DNA of 64,000 bases from Neokomagataea thailandica NBRC 106555 (GCF_001598495.1 NZ_BCZB01000008.1:48650-112649), one strand, 5' to 3'. Shown: positions 40,615 through 50,558, counted from the stretch's first letter. Translations and numbers: made by a program. The notes: a model not told the origin generated them from the sequence alone.

Positions 40615-42114
40615 TTAGGGAGTGGGCTGTGCACCATTTGTGTCTTTTTGAATGAAAGACGGCAGAAGGGGGTTATCAGTTTGGAGGCCATCTTTACTTG
40701 GTACGCTCGTCGAGTTCCAGCCGCCACCGAGGTCTGTCAGGAGTTTGATTTCAGCGAGGAATTGCTGTTGGCGAATACTGAGTTGTGTTTGTTGGTACTG
40801 TAGCGCCGTTTGCTCTGAGGTGATGACGGTGGTGTAGATTTGGGTGCCAGCCAGATATTCATTGGTGGCGACGCGCACGGCGCTTTGTGCGGTGGCTGTG
40901 GCTTGATTTTGCATCGTGAGTTGTTGGTCGAGGTAGTGCAGATTCGATAGTTGGTCTTCGGTGTCTTGCATGGCGGCAAGGACGGTTTGACGATAGGTGG
41001 CTACCGCATTGTCGTAGTCTGCTTCGGCACCACGAACCGCAGCAGAACGAGCGCCACCGTTAAAGATGGTTTCAGAGGCCGCAGCGCCGAGGCCCCATGT
41101 GCGTGTTGCCGTTTGAATGAGTTGTTGGATCGGGTTGCCGCTATAGCCGTAGCTTGCGGAAAGCGAAATCTCTGGATAATACGCGCCGATTTCGTAACCA
41201 ATCTCAGCGTTATAGGCTTCCATGTTACGCTCGGCTTGAGCGACGTCAGGGCGGCGTTCAAGCAAGGTGGATGGCACTGCAATGGGGGCTGGAGGTAGCG
41301 TATTGGGCAGTGGTGCGGCTGGGATGGTCACTTCGGCAGGTGTGCGCCCTGTTAGGACGGCAATGGCGTGCTCGTATTGGGCGCGCGCAACATGCGCGTT
41401 AGCCAAGCTCGCCTGTGTGGATTGGAGTTGGTAGCGCGCTTGTAGGGCGGCGGTTGGGTCTGAAACGCCAGCATCGAGTTGATTTTGCACAATCTGTAGG
41501 TTGCGGGTGTAGAGTGCGACGTTGCGGGTGTAGAGATCAATCAGGCTGTCTTGATAGCGCAGGTCAAAATAATCCTGTGCGAGTTGAAGCTGGTAGGACA
41601 GACGCATTGAGGCAACGAGTGCGGCATCTGCTTGTGTGGCAGCGACTTGCTGCTCCACTTGGCGGCGGATGCGTCCCCAGACGTCAATCGTCCAGCTTGC
41701 GGAAGGGCCTGTGCTCCATGTGTTGGAGGTGGCTGAACTGGCGCCGTTACGGTTGAATTTGAAGGAGCCGCTCAGGGTGGGGTAAAGTTGTGCGCGTACG
41801 GAATCAATCGTACTGGCGGCTTTACGGTATTGGGCTTCGTATTCCTTTAGGCTTTGATTGGATGTGGCAACGCGGTTTTCGAGTTCGTTCAAAGTGGCGT
41901 CATTGAAAATGGTCCACCAATCGCCTTTGGGAAGTTTGGCGAGGTCAGGCTGTGTTTTGCCCCAGCCTGCAGGTGGCGGGCTTTCTTTAAATTGGGAAGA
42001 GATAATCGCTTTGGGGCGTTTGTAATCAGGGCCAACCATGCAGCCACTGAGAGCGGGAACCGCCAAAGTGCCGAGTAAGAGGGCGCGTAGAGAGGAGAGG
42101 CGGAACGTTGTCAT
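40615..42114 (-). CDS. RND outer-membrane factor lipoprotein (NodT family)
   Basis: A 499-residue outer-membrane channel subunit, last gene of the minus-strand efflux operon. The signal peptide ends in a lipobox (ALSGC, lipidated Cys at about 24). Family blocks are WWTIFNDATLNELENRV, PSTLLERRPDVAQAERNM and LTDLGGGWN near the end. The ATG overlaps the stop of the MdtC-like gene. It is only distantly similar to the outer-membrane factor at 8.6 kb. Confidence 0.92.
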   Translation of the reverse strand: MTTFRLSSLRALLLGTLAVPALSGCMVGPDYKRPKAIISSQFKESPPPAGWGKTQPDLAKLPKGDWWTIFNDATLNELENRVATSNQSLKEYEAQYRKAASTIDSVRAQLYPTLSGSFKFNRNGASSATSNTWSTGPSASWTIDVWGRIRRQVEQQVAATQADAALVASMRLSYQLQLAQDYFDLRYQDSLIDLYTRNVALYTRNLQIVQNQLDAGVSDPTAALQARYQLQSTQASLANAHVARAQYEHAIAVLTGRTPAEVTIPAAPLPNTLPPAPIAVPSTLLERRPDVAQAERNMEAYNAEIGYEIGAYYPEISLSASYGYSGNPIQQLIQTATRTWGLGAAASETIFNGGARSAAVRGAEADYDNAVATYRQTVLAAMQDTEDQLSNLHYLDQQLTMQNQATATAQSAVRVATNEYLAGTQIYTTVITSEQTALQYQQTQLSIRQQQFLAEIKLLTDLGGGWNSTSVPSKDGLQTDNPLLPSFIQKDTNGAQPTP

Positions 42115-45100
42115 GGGGTTTTATGCTCCCGGTGTGAAGCGAAAGGCAGAAGAGAGAGGATGCGCTGTGGTAGGGTTTTTACCCATTGCCCGAAGCGCTC
42201 CAGAATGAGGAAAATAATGGGGGTTGTGTACAGGGTGAGCAATTGGCTCACCATGAGCCCCCCAAGAATGGCGATGCCGAGTGGGTGGCGGAGCTCGCTG
42301 CCATAGCCATTACCGAGGATAAGTGGCAGTGCTCCGAGGGCGGCTGCGAGAGATGTCATGAGGATAGGGCGGAAGCGTAGGAGGCTGGCCTCATGAATGG
42401 CTTCCAGGGCGGTTTCGCCTTTGCGTTGTGCTGCTAAGGCGAAATCAATCAGCATGATGGCATTTTTCTTCACGATACCGATCAGAAGGATTACGCCGAT
42501 CATGGCCATGAGAGAGAAATCTTCTCCGGCGATGCGCAGGGCTAGGAGCGCGCCTACACCCGCTGAAGGCAGGGTGGAGAGAATGGTGAGGGGATGGATG
42601 AGGCTCTCATACAGAACGCCGAGCACAATATAGACAGCCGCTAAGGCAGCAAGGATGAGCAGAGGTTCATCGCTGGTGGATTTTTGAAAAGCGGCGGCAT
42701 TTCCGGCGAAGCCACCTTGGATGGTGGGTGGCACGTGGAGTTTGGTCATAGCGGTTTGTATCGCGCTGACGGTTGGGCCGAGTGCTGCGCCGGGGGCGAG
42801 GTTGAAGGAAATGGTGACGGCAACGGACTGGCCGTCATGGTTGATGGTAAGAGCAGTATTGGTCAGGCGCTGGCGCGCAACGTCTGACAGGGGGACCATC
42901 GTTTCCGCATTCGTGGTTACGGCAGCGCCTGAAGATGCGCTGCGCCCGCCAGCGAGGGCATTTGCTTGTGAGTTGAGGTAAGAGCGCTCACTTTGGGACA
43001 GGGTGGTGGAAGCGCCGTATCGGACGCGGATATTGTTGGATGATACGCCGCCAGCAGCGGTGCCGCCTGAGATGCTGACCCACATTTGGTTCAGCATGGT
43101 GGGGGAGGTGGTGTATTCTGGAGCCACACCCATGATGACGCGGTATTGATTGAGGTTTTTATACATGATGGATGCCGCCCGTTGGCCGAATGCATCATAC
43201 AGGGCGTTGGAAATAAGCTGTGGGGTGATGCCGTAACGGGATTCTGTATCACGGGCGAGGGAGAGGGCAATGGCCTGCCCCCCTTGTTCGGCATCAGACG
43301 AGACATCCATGATGGATGGGATGTGCGACAGGGCTTCGGTGATGCGTGGCGTCCAAGCAAAAAGCTCTTCGGCATCAGAAGATTTGAGCGTGTATTGATA
43401 GGCTCCATCGCCGCTGCGAGCACCGACGCGGACGCCACCTGCGGACATCAGGCGGAGTTGAGCACCTGCGTGGTGGCCGAAATGTCGTGTGATACGTGCG
43501 GTCATTTCAGCGATAGAATCTGAGCGCTCTTCTTTAGGTTTGAGGCCTATGAAGACGTTCGCTGAGTTTGATGAACGGCCACCGACACCGCCGATAACTC
43601 CTGCAACGTCTGGGTCCGCAGCGATGCTGTGCATGGCGCGGGCAGTGGTGGCCTGTAAGGCATGAAACGAGATGGATTGATCTGCAACGACACGGCCCAT
43701 GACTTGACCGGTATCTTCCGCAGGAAAGAAACCTTTGGGCATGCGGATGAATAAGGCGCAGGCGAGGAGAATGGTTGCAGGGAGTGATAGTGCAACGATG
43801 CGGCGGTGTTGTAAGCACCACCCCAAAGAGGTGGCATAGCCTGCGGTGATCGCGTTGAGGGTTGTTTCTAAAGCGCGGTCTATAGCGGCAAGCGGGCCGG
43901 ATTTTTGCTCATGCGTATGTTGTTTGAGAACAAGCGCGCTGAGCATGGGTGTCAGGGTGAGGGAGAGGATCAGTGAGATAGCCAGTGTGACCACCATGGT
44001 CATGGCAAACTCATGAAAGAGGCGGCCTGCAATGCCTTCCATTAAGAAAATGGGCGCAAAGACAACAATCAGAGATACTGTGATGGACAGGACCGTGAAG
44101 GCAACCTCACTGGCACCTAATATGGCAGCTTTGGTGCGTGAGTGGCCCATCTCAATATAACGCGCGATATTCTCTAGAACGACGATGGCATCGTCCACGA
44201 CAAAGCCAGTGGCGATAGTCAGGGCCATCAGCGACATATTATCGAGTTGGTAGTGCAGGAGCAGCATAGCGCCGAAAGTGCCGATAATAGAGACTGGCAC
44301 GACAATGGCAGGGATGAGAATGGCGGATGCGCTACGAAGAAAGAGCAGGACGACGCCAATCACGAGAATGACAGCGATGATGAGCGTTTGCTGTGTTTCG
44401 TTCAGGGATGCGCGGATCGTTTTGGAGCGGTCAATGACGGGGTGGAGTTCTGTGTCACCGGGGAGGGTGGCGCGGATGGTAGCCAAGCGCTGGTTAATAC
44501 TATCTACGGTGTGAATGACGTTTGCGCCGCCTTGAGAAAAGACGGTGCAGATAATAGCGCGTTGGCCGTTAAAAAAGCCTGCTTGTCGGATGTCTTCAAC
44601 GCTGTCTGTCACGGTTGAGACATCGGACAGGCGTACGGGTAAGGCATTGCGGTAGGCGACGATTAGGTTTTGGTATTCAGCCGCTTTTGTTGCTTGGTCA
44701 TTGGTCGCGAGGGTGAGGCGCTGCCCGTGTGCGTCAATGAATCCTTTGGGTGTATGGGCGTTGGCGGAGGCGAGGGCTGCCCGAATATCTTCGAAGCCAA
44801 TACCGTAGTGAAAAAGTTGAAACGGGCTGAGGTCCACACGAACGGCAGGGAGTGCGCTGCCGCGGATATCGACTTCTCCGACGCCATCCACTTGGCTCAG
44901 TTGTTGGACCAGCACGTTACTGGCGTAATCGTATAAGGCTTCGGGGGTATGTGTCGTGGAGGTCAGGGCAAAGGCCATGACGGGTGGGCCGTTGGAGTTG
45001 GCTTTATTGTAAGAGGGGTTGCTGCGTAGTGTTGTGGGGAGGTCTTGGCGCGCACCTTGCAAGGCAGATGCGACATCACGTGCCGCGCCGTTAATATCCC

Positions 45101-45395
45101 GCGAGAGATCAAATTGGAGGGTGACGCGGGTTTGGTTCACCATGGATTGAGACGTCATTTCGGTAACGCCAGAAATGGCGCCGAGGTGACGTTCTAGTGG
45201 CGCGGCCACGGTACTGGCAATCTCTGAGGGAGAACCGCCGGGCTGAGAGGCGGTTACCACAATGACGGGGAAATCCACATTCGGGAGGTCGGCAACCGGG
45301 AGGTTGAGATACCCCAATACCCCCCCGATCAGGATGGCGAGTGCCAGCAATGTGGTGCCGATTGGCCTAGAGACGAAGAGGTGGATAAAGCGCAC
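42111..45395 (-). CDS. mdtC: RND efflux permease, MdtC-like
   Basis: A 1094-residue RND permease with 12 predicted helices and two large periplasmic loops. The N-terminus FVSRPIGTTLLALAILIGGV, the TM4 pair in GFVVDDAIVVLENIARYIEM and the TM10 lysine in GIVKKNAIMLIDFALAAQR are intact. Paired with the MdtB-like protein two bases upstream, it fits the heterotrimeric MdtBC arrangement, where one subunit type carries protons and the other binds substrate. Start is GTG. About 50 residues longer than E. coli MdtC, mostly at the C-terminus and in a Gly/Ser-rich periplasmic segment. Confidence 0.9.
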   Translation of the reverse strand: MRFIHLFVSRPIGTTLLALAILIGGVLGYLNLPVADLPNVDFPVIVVTASQPGGSPSEIASTVAAPLERHLGAISGVTEMTSQSMVNQTRVTLQFDLSRDINGAARDVASALQGARQDLPTTLRSNPSYNKANSNGPPVMAFALTSTTHTPEALYDYASNVLVQQLSQVDGVGEVDIRGSALPAVRVDLSPFQLFHYGIGFEDIRAALASANAHTPKGFIDAHGQRLTLATNDQATKAAEYQNLIVAYRNALPVRLSDVSTVTDSVEDIRQAGFFNGQRAIICTVFSQGGANVIHTVDSINQRLATIRATLPGDTELHPVIDRSKTIRASLNETQQTLIIAVILVIGVVLLFLRSASAILIPAIVVPVSIIGTFGAMLLLHYQLDNMSLMALTIATGFVVDDAIVVLENIARYIEMGHSRTKAAILGASEVAFTVLSITVSLIVVFAPIFLMEGIAGRLFHEFAMTMVVTLAISLILSLTLTPMLSALVLKQHTHEQKSGPLAAIDRALETTLNAITAGYATSLGWCLQHRRIVALSLPATILLACALFIRMPKGFFPAEDTGQVMGRVVADQSISFHALQATTARAMHSIAADPDVAGVIGGVGGRSSNSANVFIGLKPKEERSDSIAEMTARITRHFGHHAGAQLRLMSAGGVRVGARSGDGAYQYTLKSSDAEELFAWTPRITEALSHIPSIMDVSSDAEQGGQAIALSLARDTESRYGITPQLISNALYDAFGQRAASIMYKNLNQYRVIMGVAPEYTTSPTMLNQMWVSISGGTAAGGVSSNNIRVRYGASTTLSQSERSYLNSQANALAGGRSASSGAAVTTNAETMVPLSDVARQRLTNTALTINHDGQSVAVTISFNLAPGAALGPTVSAIQTAMTKLHVPPTIQGGFAGNAAAFQKSTSDEPLLILAALAAVYIVLGVLYESLIHPLTILSTLPSAGVGALLALRIAGEDFSLMAMIGVILLIGIVKKNAIMLIDFALAAQRKGETALEAIHEASLLRFRPILMTSLAAALGALPLILGNGYGSELRHPLGIAILGGLMVSQLLTLYTTPIIFLILERFGQWVKTLPQRILSLLPFASHREHKTP

Positions 45396-45397
45396 GA

Positions 45398-48300
45398 TTA
45401 TGCCTGATGCGGTGCCGATGGGCGGTCATGGTGTTGTTCTTTGGTGAAGGCTGCGTTGACGCGGTGGCCGATCTTATCCATGAACAGGTAAATGACGGGT
45501 GTTGTGAACAGCGTCAGGAGTTGTGAGAGCATTAGGCCGCACACAATGGTGACGCCAAGCGGCTGGCGCAGTTCAGAACCGACACCACTGCCGAACATGA
45601 GGGGCAAGGCTCCAAAGAGTGCGGCCAATGTGGTCATGAGGATGGGGCGGAAGCGCAAGAGGGCAGCGCGGCGGATGGCCTCAAGGGGGGAGTTCCCGTC
45701 GGTGCGTTCGGCTTCGAGGGCGAAGTCGATCATCATGATGGCGTTTTTCTTCACGATACCGATGAGCAGGACGATGCCGATAATACCCATGACGTCGAGT
45801 GGCATGCCGAAGAGTTCCAGCCCGACCAACGCGCCGATTGCTGCGGATGGCAGGGTGGAGAGAATGGTGATTGGGTGGATGAAGCTCTCATAGAGAATAC
45901 CCAACACGATATAGACAGCGACTAATGCCGCCAGAACGAGCCAGACTTCATTGCCTAGAGAGTTTTGGAACGCTGCGGCTGTTCCTTGGAAGGCCGTTTG
46001 GAAGGCTGGGGGCAGGTTGAGGTTAGCGCGTACGCGGTCAATAGCCGTGGTTGCTTCGCCCAAGGAGTGTCCTGCGGCCACGTTGAATGAGACGGTTGTG
46101 GAGGGGAACTGTCCATAATGGCTGATGAGCAACGGCATGAACTTATGTGTGACCGTCACCACTTGATTGAGGGGCACCAAACCTGCGGTTGGTGCGCGTG
46201 TTGGGCCTGAGGTACTGCCGCCCGCTTCTGAGGAAATACCGGGGAGGTAGAGGCGGTTGAGGGAGTTGATATCGGTTTGGAGGGCAGGGTCTGCCTCTAG
46301 GATCACGCGATATTGGTTTGATTGTGTGTAGATCGTGCTGATTTGGCGTTGGCCGTAGCTGTCATAGAGCAGGTTATCCACCGTTTGTGGTGTGATGGAG
46401 TAACGTGCGCCTGTTGTACGGTCGAGCGTGACTTCAGCCGTGAGGCCTTCGGCTTGCAGATCTGATGTGACGTCTGCAAGAGCGGGCTCTTTTTGGAGGG
46501 CCGCAATGAATTTTGGGACCCATATTTGGAACGTGTCGTAATCGGGGTTTTCCAGAATGAACTGGTACTGGGTTGCTGATACGGAGGTATCCAAAGACAG
46601 ATCTTGAATGGGTTGTGTGTACAGTCGGGCACCCGCGACTTGGCGGCCTTTATCACTCAGGCGGTCAAGAATGGTTTGCAAGCTGGAACTGCGTTGTTCG
46701 CGTGGTTTGAGGTTGATGAGGAAACGCCCGACATTGAGCGTCATGTTCTGCCCATCGATACCAACGAATGATGAAATGCTGGCAACGTCTGGATCCGTGA
46801 GGATGACGCGGCCAAGCTCTGCCTGACGTTCTTTCATGCCGTCAAAGGAAATGGTCTGAGGCATGACGGAAATGCCTTGTACCACGCCTGTATCTTGTGT
46901 GGGGAAGAAGCCTTTGGGGATGTTGATGGCTAGAATAGCCGTTAGGATAATTGTGCCCAAGGTGGCTAGAAGGGTCAGCCCACGGAAGCGCAGGACGACA
47001 TCCAGCCAGCGGCCATAACCGCGGATGAGTGCGTTGATCCCGCGTTCTGTGGTGTCAGACAGGCGGCCCCAGATCCCTTTGTTTTGTGAAGGGGCGTGTG
47101 TGTCTGTGAGAATACGGGCACACATCATCGGGACAAGGGTAATGGAGACGACGGCTGAGATAGCGATGGTGATGGACAAGGTCATGGCGAATTCGTGGAA
47201 CAAACGCCCGACCACGTCTTGCATGAACAGCAGAGGGATCAGAACTGCAATGAGGGAGACGGTAAGGGAGATAATGGTAAAGCCAATTTCCCCCGCGCCT
47301 TTGATGGCGGCTGTGTAGCGGTCTTCGCCTTCTTCTACGTAACGTGCGATGTTTTCAATGACGACAATGGCGTCATCCACGACGAAGCCTGTCGCGATGG
47401 TGAGCGACATGAGTGAGAGGTTATCCAGCGAGAAGCCGAGCAGATACATGGCGGCTAAGGTGCCGACCAGTGACAACGGTACGGACAGGCTGGGGATAAT
47501 GGTGGCGGGGATATTCCGTAAGAAAACAAAAATCACACCCACGACGAGCAGCATGGCGAGGCCAAGTTCCACTTCAACATCCGAGACAGACGCGCGGATG
47601 GTGGTGGTGCGGTTGGTGAGGGGGGTGATGTCGATCCCCGGTGGGAGATCACGTTTGAGCTGCGGCAGCACGCGCAGCACATTATCGACGACGGAGATAA
47701 CGTTGGCGCCGGGCTGACGTTGAATGTTCAGAATGAGGGCTGGATTGCGGTTTGACCAGGCGGCGAGTTGAGTATTTTCAGCGCCTTCTACGACTTTGGC
47801 GACGTCCCGCAGGCGGATTGGGCCGTTATTTTGATAGGCGATGACTTGGTCCATAAGCTGTTGGACTGAAGAAATCTGACCATCAATACGGAGTGTTGTG
47901 GCTCGCTTGGGGCCGTCAAACGTGCCTGTTGGTGAGTTGATGTTAACGGTGCCGATAATGGTCCGGAGGGTATCAATAGCGATACCATAGGAGGTCAGTT
48001 TCGGGATGTTGACCTGAACACGATAGGCCTTGCGGTTGCCACCAGAAAGGCTCACGAGGCCGACGCCGGAGATCTGGCTGATTTTTTGCTCAAGGCGTGT
48101 GTTGACGTAGTCTTCTACCTCAGGGAGGGGCAGGACTTTGGATGTAATGCCTAAGGTGAGAACGGGTGTGTCTGCCGGGTTGACCTTCGCGTAGATTGGT
48201 GGGGCTGGCAGGTCAGATGGCAGAAGAGCCTGAGCATTATTGATGGCCGCTTGGACCTCTTGCTCAGCAACATCCATGGCCATATCTAGGCCGAAACGCA

Positions 48301-48577
48301 GCGTGACGACCGATGCCCCCCCGGAGGATTGGGAAGACATTTGTTGCAGCCCGGACATTTCGCCGAGCTGTGTTTCGAGCGGGGCGGTGACCGAGGTGGC
48401 CATCACGTCTGGGCCGGCGCCGGGATAGAAGGTCGAGACCGTAATCGTTGGGTACTCGACCTGCGGCAAGGCCGAGACCGGGAGGAAATGGAAACCGAGC
48501 AGGCCGCTCAGCAGAATGGCGAACATCAGGAGGCTAGTAGCCACCGGACGTTCGATGAACAGGCGGGACGGGTTCAC
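45398..48577 (-). CDS. mdtB: RND efflux permease, MdtB-like
   Basis: A 1059-residue RND permease. It begins FIERPVATSLLMFAILLSGL; the TM4 block is GFVVDDAIVVIENIARYVEE and the TM10 block GIVKKNAIMMIDFALEAER, both with proton-relay residues present. It lies between the adaptor and MdtC-like genes on the minus strand, the mdtABC order. Start is GTG at 48577, 39 bases after the adaptor stop. Known MdtABC pumps export bile salts, novobiocin and zinc-chelated compounds; the substrate here is unknown. Confidence 0.9.
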   Translation of the reverse strand: MNPSRLFIERPVATSLLMFAILLSGLLGFHFLPVSALPQVEYPTITVSTFYPGAGPDVMATSVTAPLETQLGEMSGLQQMSSQSSGGASVVTLRFGLDMAMDVAEQEVQAAINNAQALLPSDLPAPPIYAKVNPADTPVLTLGITSKVLPLPEVEDYVNTRLEQKISQISGVGLVSLSGGNRKAYRVQVNIPKLTSYGIAIDTLRTIIGTVNINSPTGTFDGPKRATTLRIDGQISSVQQLMDQVIAYQNNGPIRLRDVAKVVEGAENTQLAAWSNRNPALILNIQRQPGANVISVVDNVLRVLPQLKRDLPPGIDITPLTNRTTTIRASVSDVEVELGLAMLLVVGVIFVFLRNIPATIIPSLSVPLSLVGTLAAMYLLGFSLDNLSLMSLTIATGFVVDDAIVVIENIARYVEEGEDRYTAAIKGAGEIGFTIISLTVSLIAVLIPLLFMQDVVGRLFHEFAMTLSITIAISAVVSITLVPMMCARILTDTHAPSQNKGIWGRLSDTTERGINALIRGYGRWLDVVLRFRGLTLLATLGTIILTAILAINIPKGFFPTQDTGVVQGISVMPQTISFDGMKERQAELGRVILTDPDVASISSFVGIDGQNMTLNVGRFLINLKPREQRSSSLQTILDRLSDKGRQVAGARLYTQPIQDLSLDTSVSATQYQFILENPDYDTFQIWVPKFIAALQKEPALADVTSDLQAEGLTAEVTLDRTTGARYSITPQTVDNLLYDSYGQRQISTIYTQSNQYRVILEADPALQTDINSLNRLYLPGISSEAGGSTSGPTRAPTAGLVPLNQVVTVTHKFMPLLISHYGQFPSTTVSFNVAAGHSLGEATTAIDRVRANLNLPPAFQTAFQGTAAAFQNSLGNEVWLVLAALVAVYIVLGILYESFIHPITILSTLPSAAIGALVGLELFGMPLDVMGIIGIVLLIGIVKKNAIMMIDFALEAERTDGNSPLEAIRRAALLRFRPILMTTLAALFGALPLMFGSGVGSELRQPLGVTIVCGLMLSQLLTLFTTPVIYLFMDKIGHRVNAAFTKEQHHDRPSAPHQA

Positions 48578-48616
48578 GGTCGGTCTGTTCCCCGGAAAAC
48601 GGTCATGGAAGGGCGA

Positions 48617-49915
48617 TTAGTTGCGGTGCTGGGTGTGAGCGGGTGAGCCTGCCTCAGCCTGTGCGGGGGGAGTCTCTGATGGGATAGAGACTTTGGCCCC
48701 GGGGCGGAGATGGTTCACGCCGTCCGTCACGACGCGGTCACCTTCTTGTACGCCGCTGAGAATGACGGTTTGATTGATATCGGCCGCACCAATGTGAATG
48801 GGCGCTTCACGGACGGTCATATCGTGTTGGACGAGGTAAACGAACTGCCCGTTCGGGCCGGTTTGGATGGCATTGGCTGGGACCAGCAGGGCGTTATGCT
48901 GTGTGTCGATCAGCAGATGTGGGTTCACGAACTGGTTCGGGAAGAGGCGTTCATCGTCATTGTTGAAAATAGCACGCATACGGACGACGCCGGTTGCGGT
49001 GTCAATTTGGCTGTCCAGTGCTTTGACGGTTCCTGTGGCGATGTTGTGCAGATTGTCACTATCCCATGCTTCGACAGGAAGTTCGTGTACGGCATGCAGA
49101 CGCTCAACCACTTGGCCTAGGGTTCGTTGTGGCACGGCAAGAATCACCGAAATGGGCTGCATTTGGGTGAGGATTGTCAAACCACCGCTTTGGCCGGCGG
49201 AGACGAAGTTGCCTTTATCGAGCACACGGATACCAACGCGTCCATCGACGGGCGCGGTGATGTGGCAGTACATGACGTTGAGTTCTGCTGTACGCACATT
49301 GGCTTGGTCGAGGGCGACGGTGCCTTCAAGCTGTTGGACGACGAATTCTTGGTCACGGGCTGTCATGGCAGAGGTAGAGTTCTGGCGGATCAGCTTTTGG
49401 TAACGTGCGTTATCGACGCGCGCTTTTTCTAGCTGGGCCGTATCGGCTGCGAGTGTACCACGGGCTTGGGCCAGAGTTGCCTCATACGGGCGAGGGTCGA
49501 TCAATTCGAGGACATCACCCTTATGAACGTATTGGCCTTCTTGATAATAGACATCAAGGATATGCCCGGTGACGCGCGGGGTGATGGTGACGTTGGTGAT
49601 AGGGACCACAGTGCCGGTTGTTTGCAGGACGATCGGCATGTCACCGCGATGGACGGTTGCGACGGCTACGGGGATGACGTTGGTATTGGCAGCACTGTCG
49701 GTGCTGTTGGGGGTATGGCCAGCAGGAGTGTGATGTGCGCCGCCGTGATGATTGGGGCGCAGAACAGCGAAAAGAATCAGAAGAACGATGAGTACAATGA
49801 CGAGGCGTATGAGCCATCGTAGTGGTCCCTTCTTCTTCGGAGATGGAGGAAGGGGCCCGGAACCTGAGTGGCTTTGGGTAAGGCGGTCGTGCTGATCGGC
49901 CGTCTGCTCGTCCAT
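48617..49915 (-). CDS. mdtA: RND efflux periplasmic adaptor, MdtA-like
   Basis: An adaptor of about 432 residues. ATG 49915 (MDEQTADQHDRLTQ) is behind GGGAAAG; a GTG 24 bases earlier is in frame. A Pro/Lys-rich cytoplasmic start is followed by a membrane anchor (about 36-58), a His-rich segment, the first lipoyl half (RVTGHILDVYYQEGQYVHKG), a coiled hairpin and the second lipoyl half (ITAPVDGRVGIRVLDKGNFV). It is the first gene of the mdtABC-type operon, with a possible operator upstream. Confidence 0.92.
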   Translation of the reverse strand: MDEQTADQHDRLTQSHSGSGPLPPSPKKKGPLRWLIRLVIVLIVLLILFAVLRPNHHGGAHHTPAGHTPNSTDSAANTNVIPVAVATVHRGDMPIVLQTTGTVVPITNVTITPRVTGHILDVYYQEGQYVHKGDVLELIDPRPYEATLAQARGTLAADTAQLEKARVDNARYQKLIRQNSTSAMTARDQEFVVQQLEGTVALDQANVRTAELNVMYCHITAPVDGRVGIRVLDKGNFVSAGQSGGLTILTQMQPISVILAVPQRTLGQVVERLHAVHELPVEAWDSDNLHNIATGTVKALDSQIDTATGVVRMRAIFNNDDERLFPNQFVNPHLLIDTQHNALLVPANAIQTGPNGQFVYLVQHDMTVREAPIHIGAADINQTVILSGVQEGDRVVTDGVNHLRPGAKVSIPSETPPAQAEAGSPAHTQHRN

Positions 49916-49986
49916 GCTGTGGTATCTTTCCCGTATCACTAGGCCGCCAAGAGGGCAGCGTTTAAAATTCGTTCTGTATGCTTAAC

Positions 49987-50013
49987 CTTATACTGCACGT
50001 TATTGTGACGTGC
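49987..50013 (-). promoter_or_regulatory. Candidate promoter and operator of the mdtABC-type operon
   Basis: On the minus strand TATAAG (complement of 49987-49992) could be a -10. Just upstream lies a perfect inverted repeat GCACGT-N7-ACGTGC (49995-50013), covering the spacer where a repressor or activator would act. No good -35 is present at 17 bases, which would suit an activator-dependent promoter. No dedicated regulator gene is adjacent. Confidence 0.35.
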
Positions 50014-50082
50014 CATGACAAGACCTTAAATCCTGTTCAGGTTTTTAGAACTGTGTTAAGATGACACATTGCGTAATAATTC

Positions 50083-50140
50083 GTTGCAAAAAAAGCCCCT
50101 CTTGTTCCAAGCTCAAAAGAGACACATATGTTTTTGCAAC
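50083..50140. repeat. Long hairpin in the divergent mdtA-csbD region
   Basis: GTTGCAAAAA (50083-50092) and TTTTTGCAAC (50131-50140) are a perfect 10-base inverted repeat; inside, CTCTT (50099-50103) pairs with AAGAG (50117-50121). On the minus strand the inner hairpin is followed by GGGGCTTTTTTT, so it can look like a terminator toward mdtA. On the plus strand it would fold in the leader of the CsbD gene. Confidence 0.45.
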
Positions 50141-50205
50141 CTATGGTTTGGTAGCCCGTTTTGGAGCTAATCGAATCATAGTTTCATTCAGTAGGAGTGC
50201 ATAGC

Positions 50206-50493
50206 ATGACGGATACAACGGCAACGAAGGCTGAAGGTCTGCTTGACGAAGCTAAGGGCAAAGTTAAGGACGCTGTTGGCGGCCTGACGGGCGATGCTAA
50301 AACGCAAGCTGAAGGTAAGTTTGAGCAGGTTTCCGGCCTGGCGCAGCAGGAATTCGCTGATCTGTATGATGAAGGTGAGACGAAGCTTGAAGCTGCGACG
50401 GCATTTGTGCAGGACCGCCCATTGGTGTCCGTTGTGATTGCGGCTTTTGTCGGTATTTTGATTGGCGCATTGGCTTTTGGACGTAAGGGCTAA
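50206..50493 (+). CDS. CsbD-like stress protein with C-terminal membrane anchor
   Basis: A 95-residue protein. ATG 50206 has AGGAG at 50193-50197. Residues about 5-45 carry the CsbD-type repeat (AEGLLDEAKGKVKDAVGGLTG, shortened: LLDEAKGKVKDAVGGLTG) and about 45-72 are an acidic amphipathic helix. The C-terminus (about 74-95) is one membrane helix ending in GRKG, like ElaB/YqjD anchors. CsbD proteins are general-stress proteins of unknown mechanism. The fusion of a CsbD part with a tail anchor is seen in alphaproteobacteria. A terminator follows at 50524. Confidence 0.8.
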   Translation: MTDTTATKAEGLLDEAKGKVKDAVGGLTGDAKTQAEGKFEQVSGLAQQEFADLYDEGETKLEAATAFVQDRPLVSVVIAAFVGILIGALAFGRKG

Positions 50494-50523
50494 TCGGCTC
50501 CCTGCTTTTGCGCAGAATATGGT

Positions 50524-50558
50524 AAAAGCCTCTTGGAGTGATCCGGGAGGCTTTTTTT
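50524..50558 (+). terminator. Terminator after the CsbD gene, overlapping the next ribosome-binding site
   Basis: AAAAGCCTC (50524-50532) pairs with GAGGCTTTT (50547-50555); T continues to 50558. The right arm contains GGGAGG, the only ribosome-binding site for the GTG at 50559. Confidence 0.8.
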
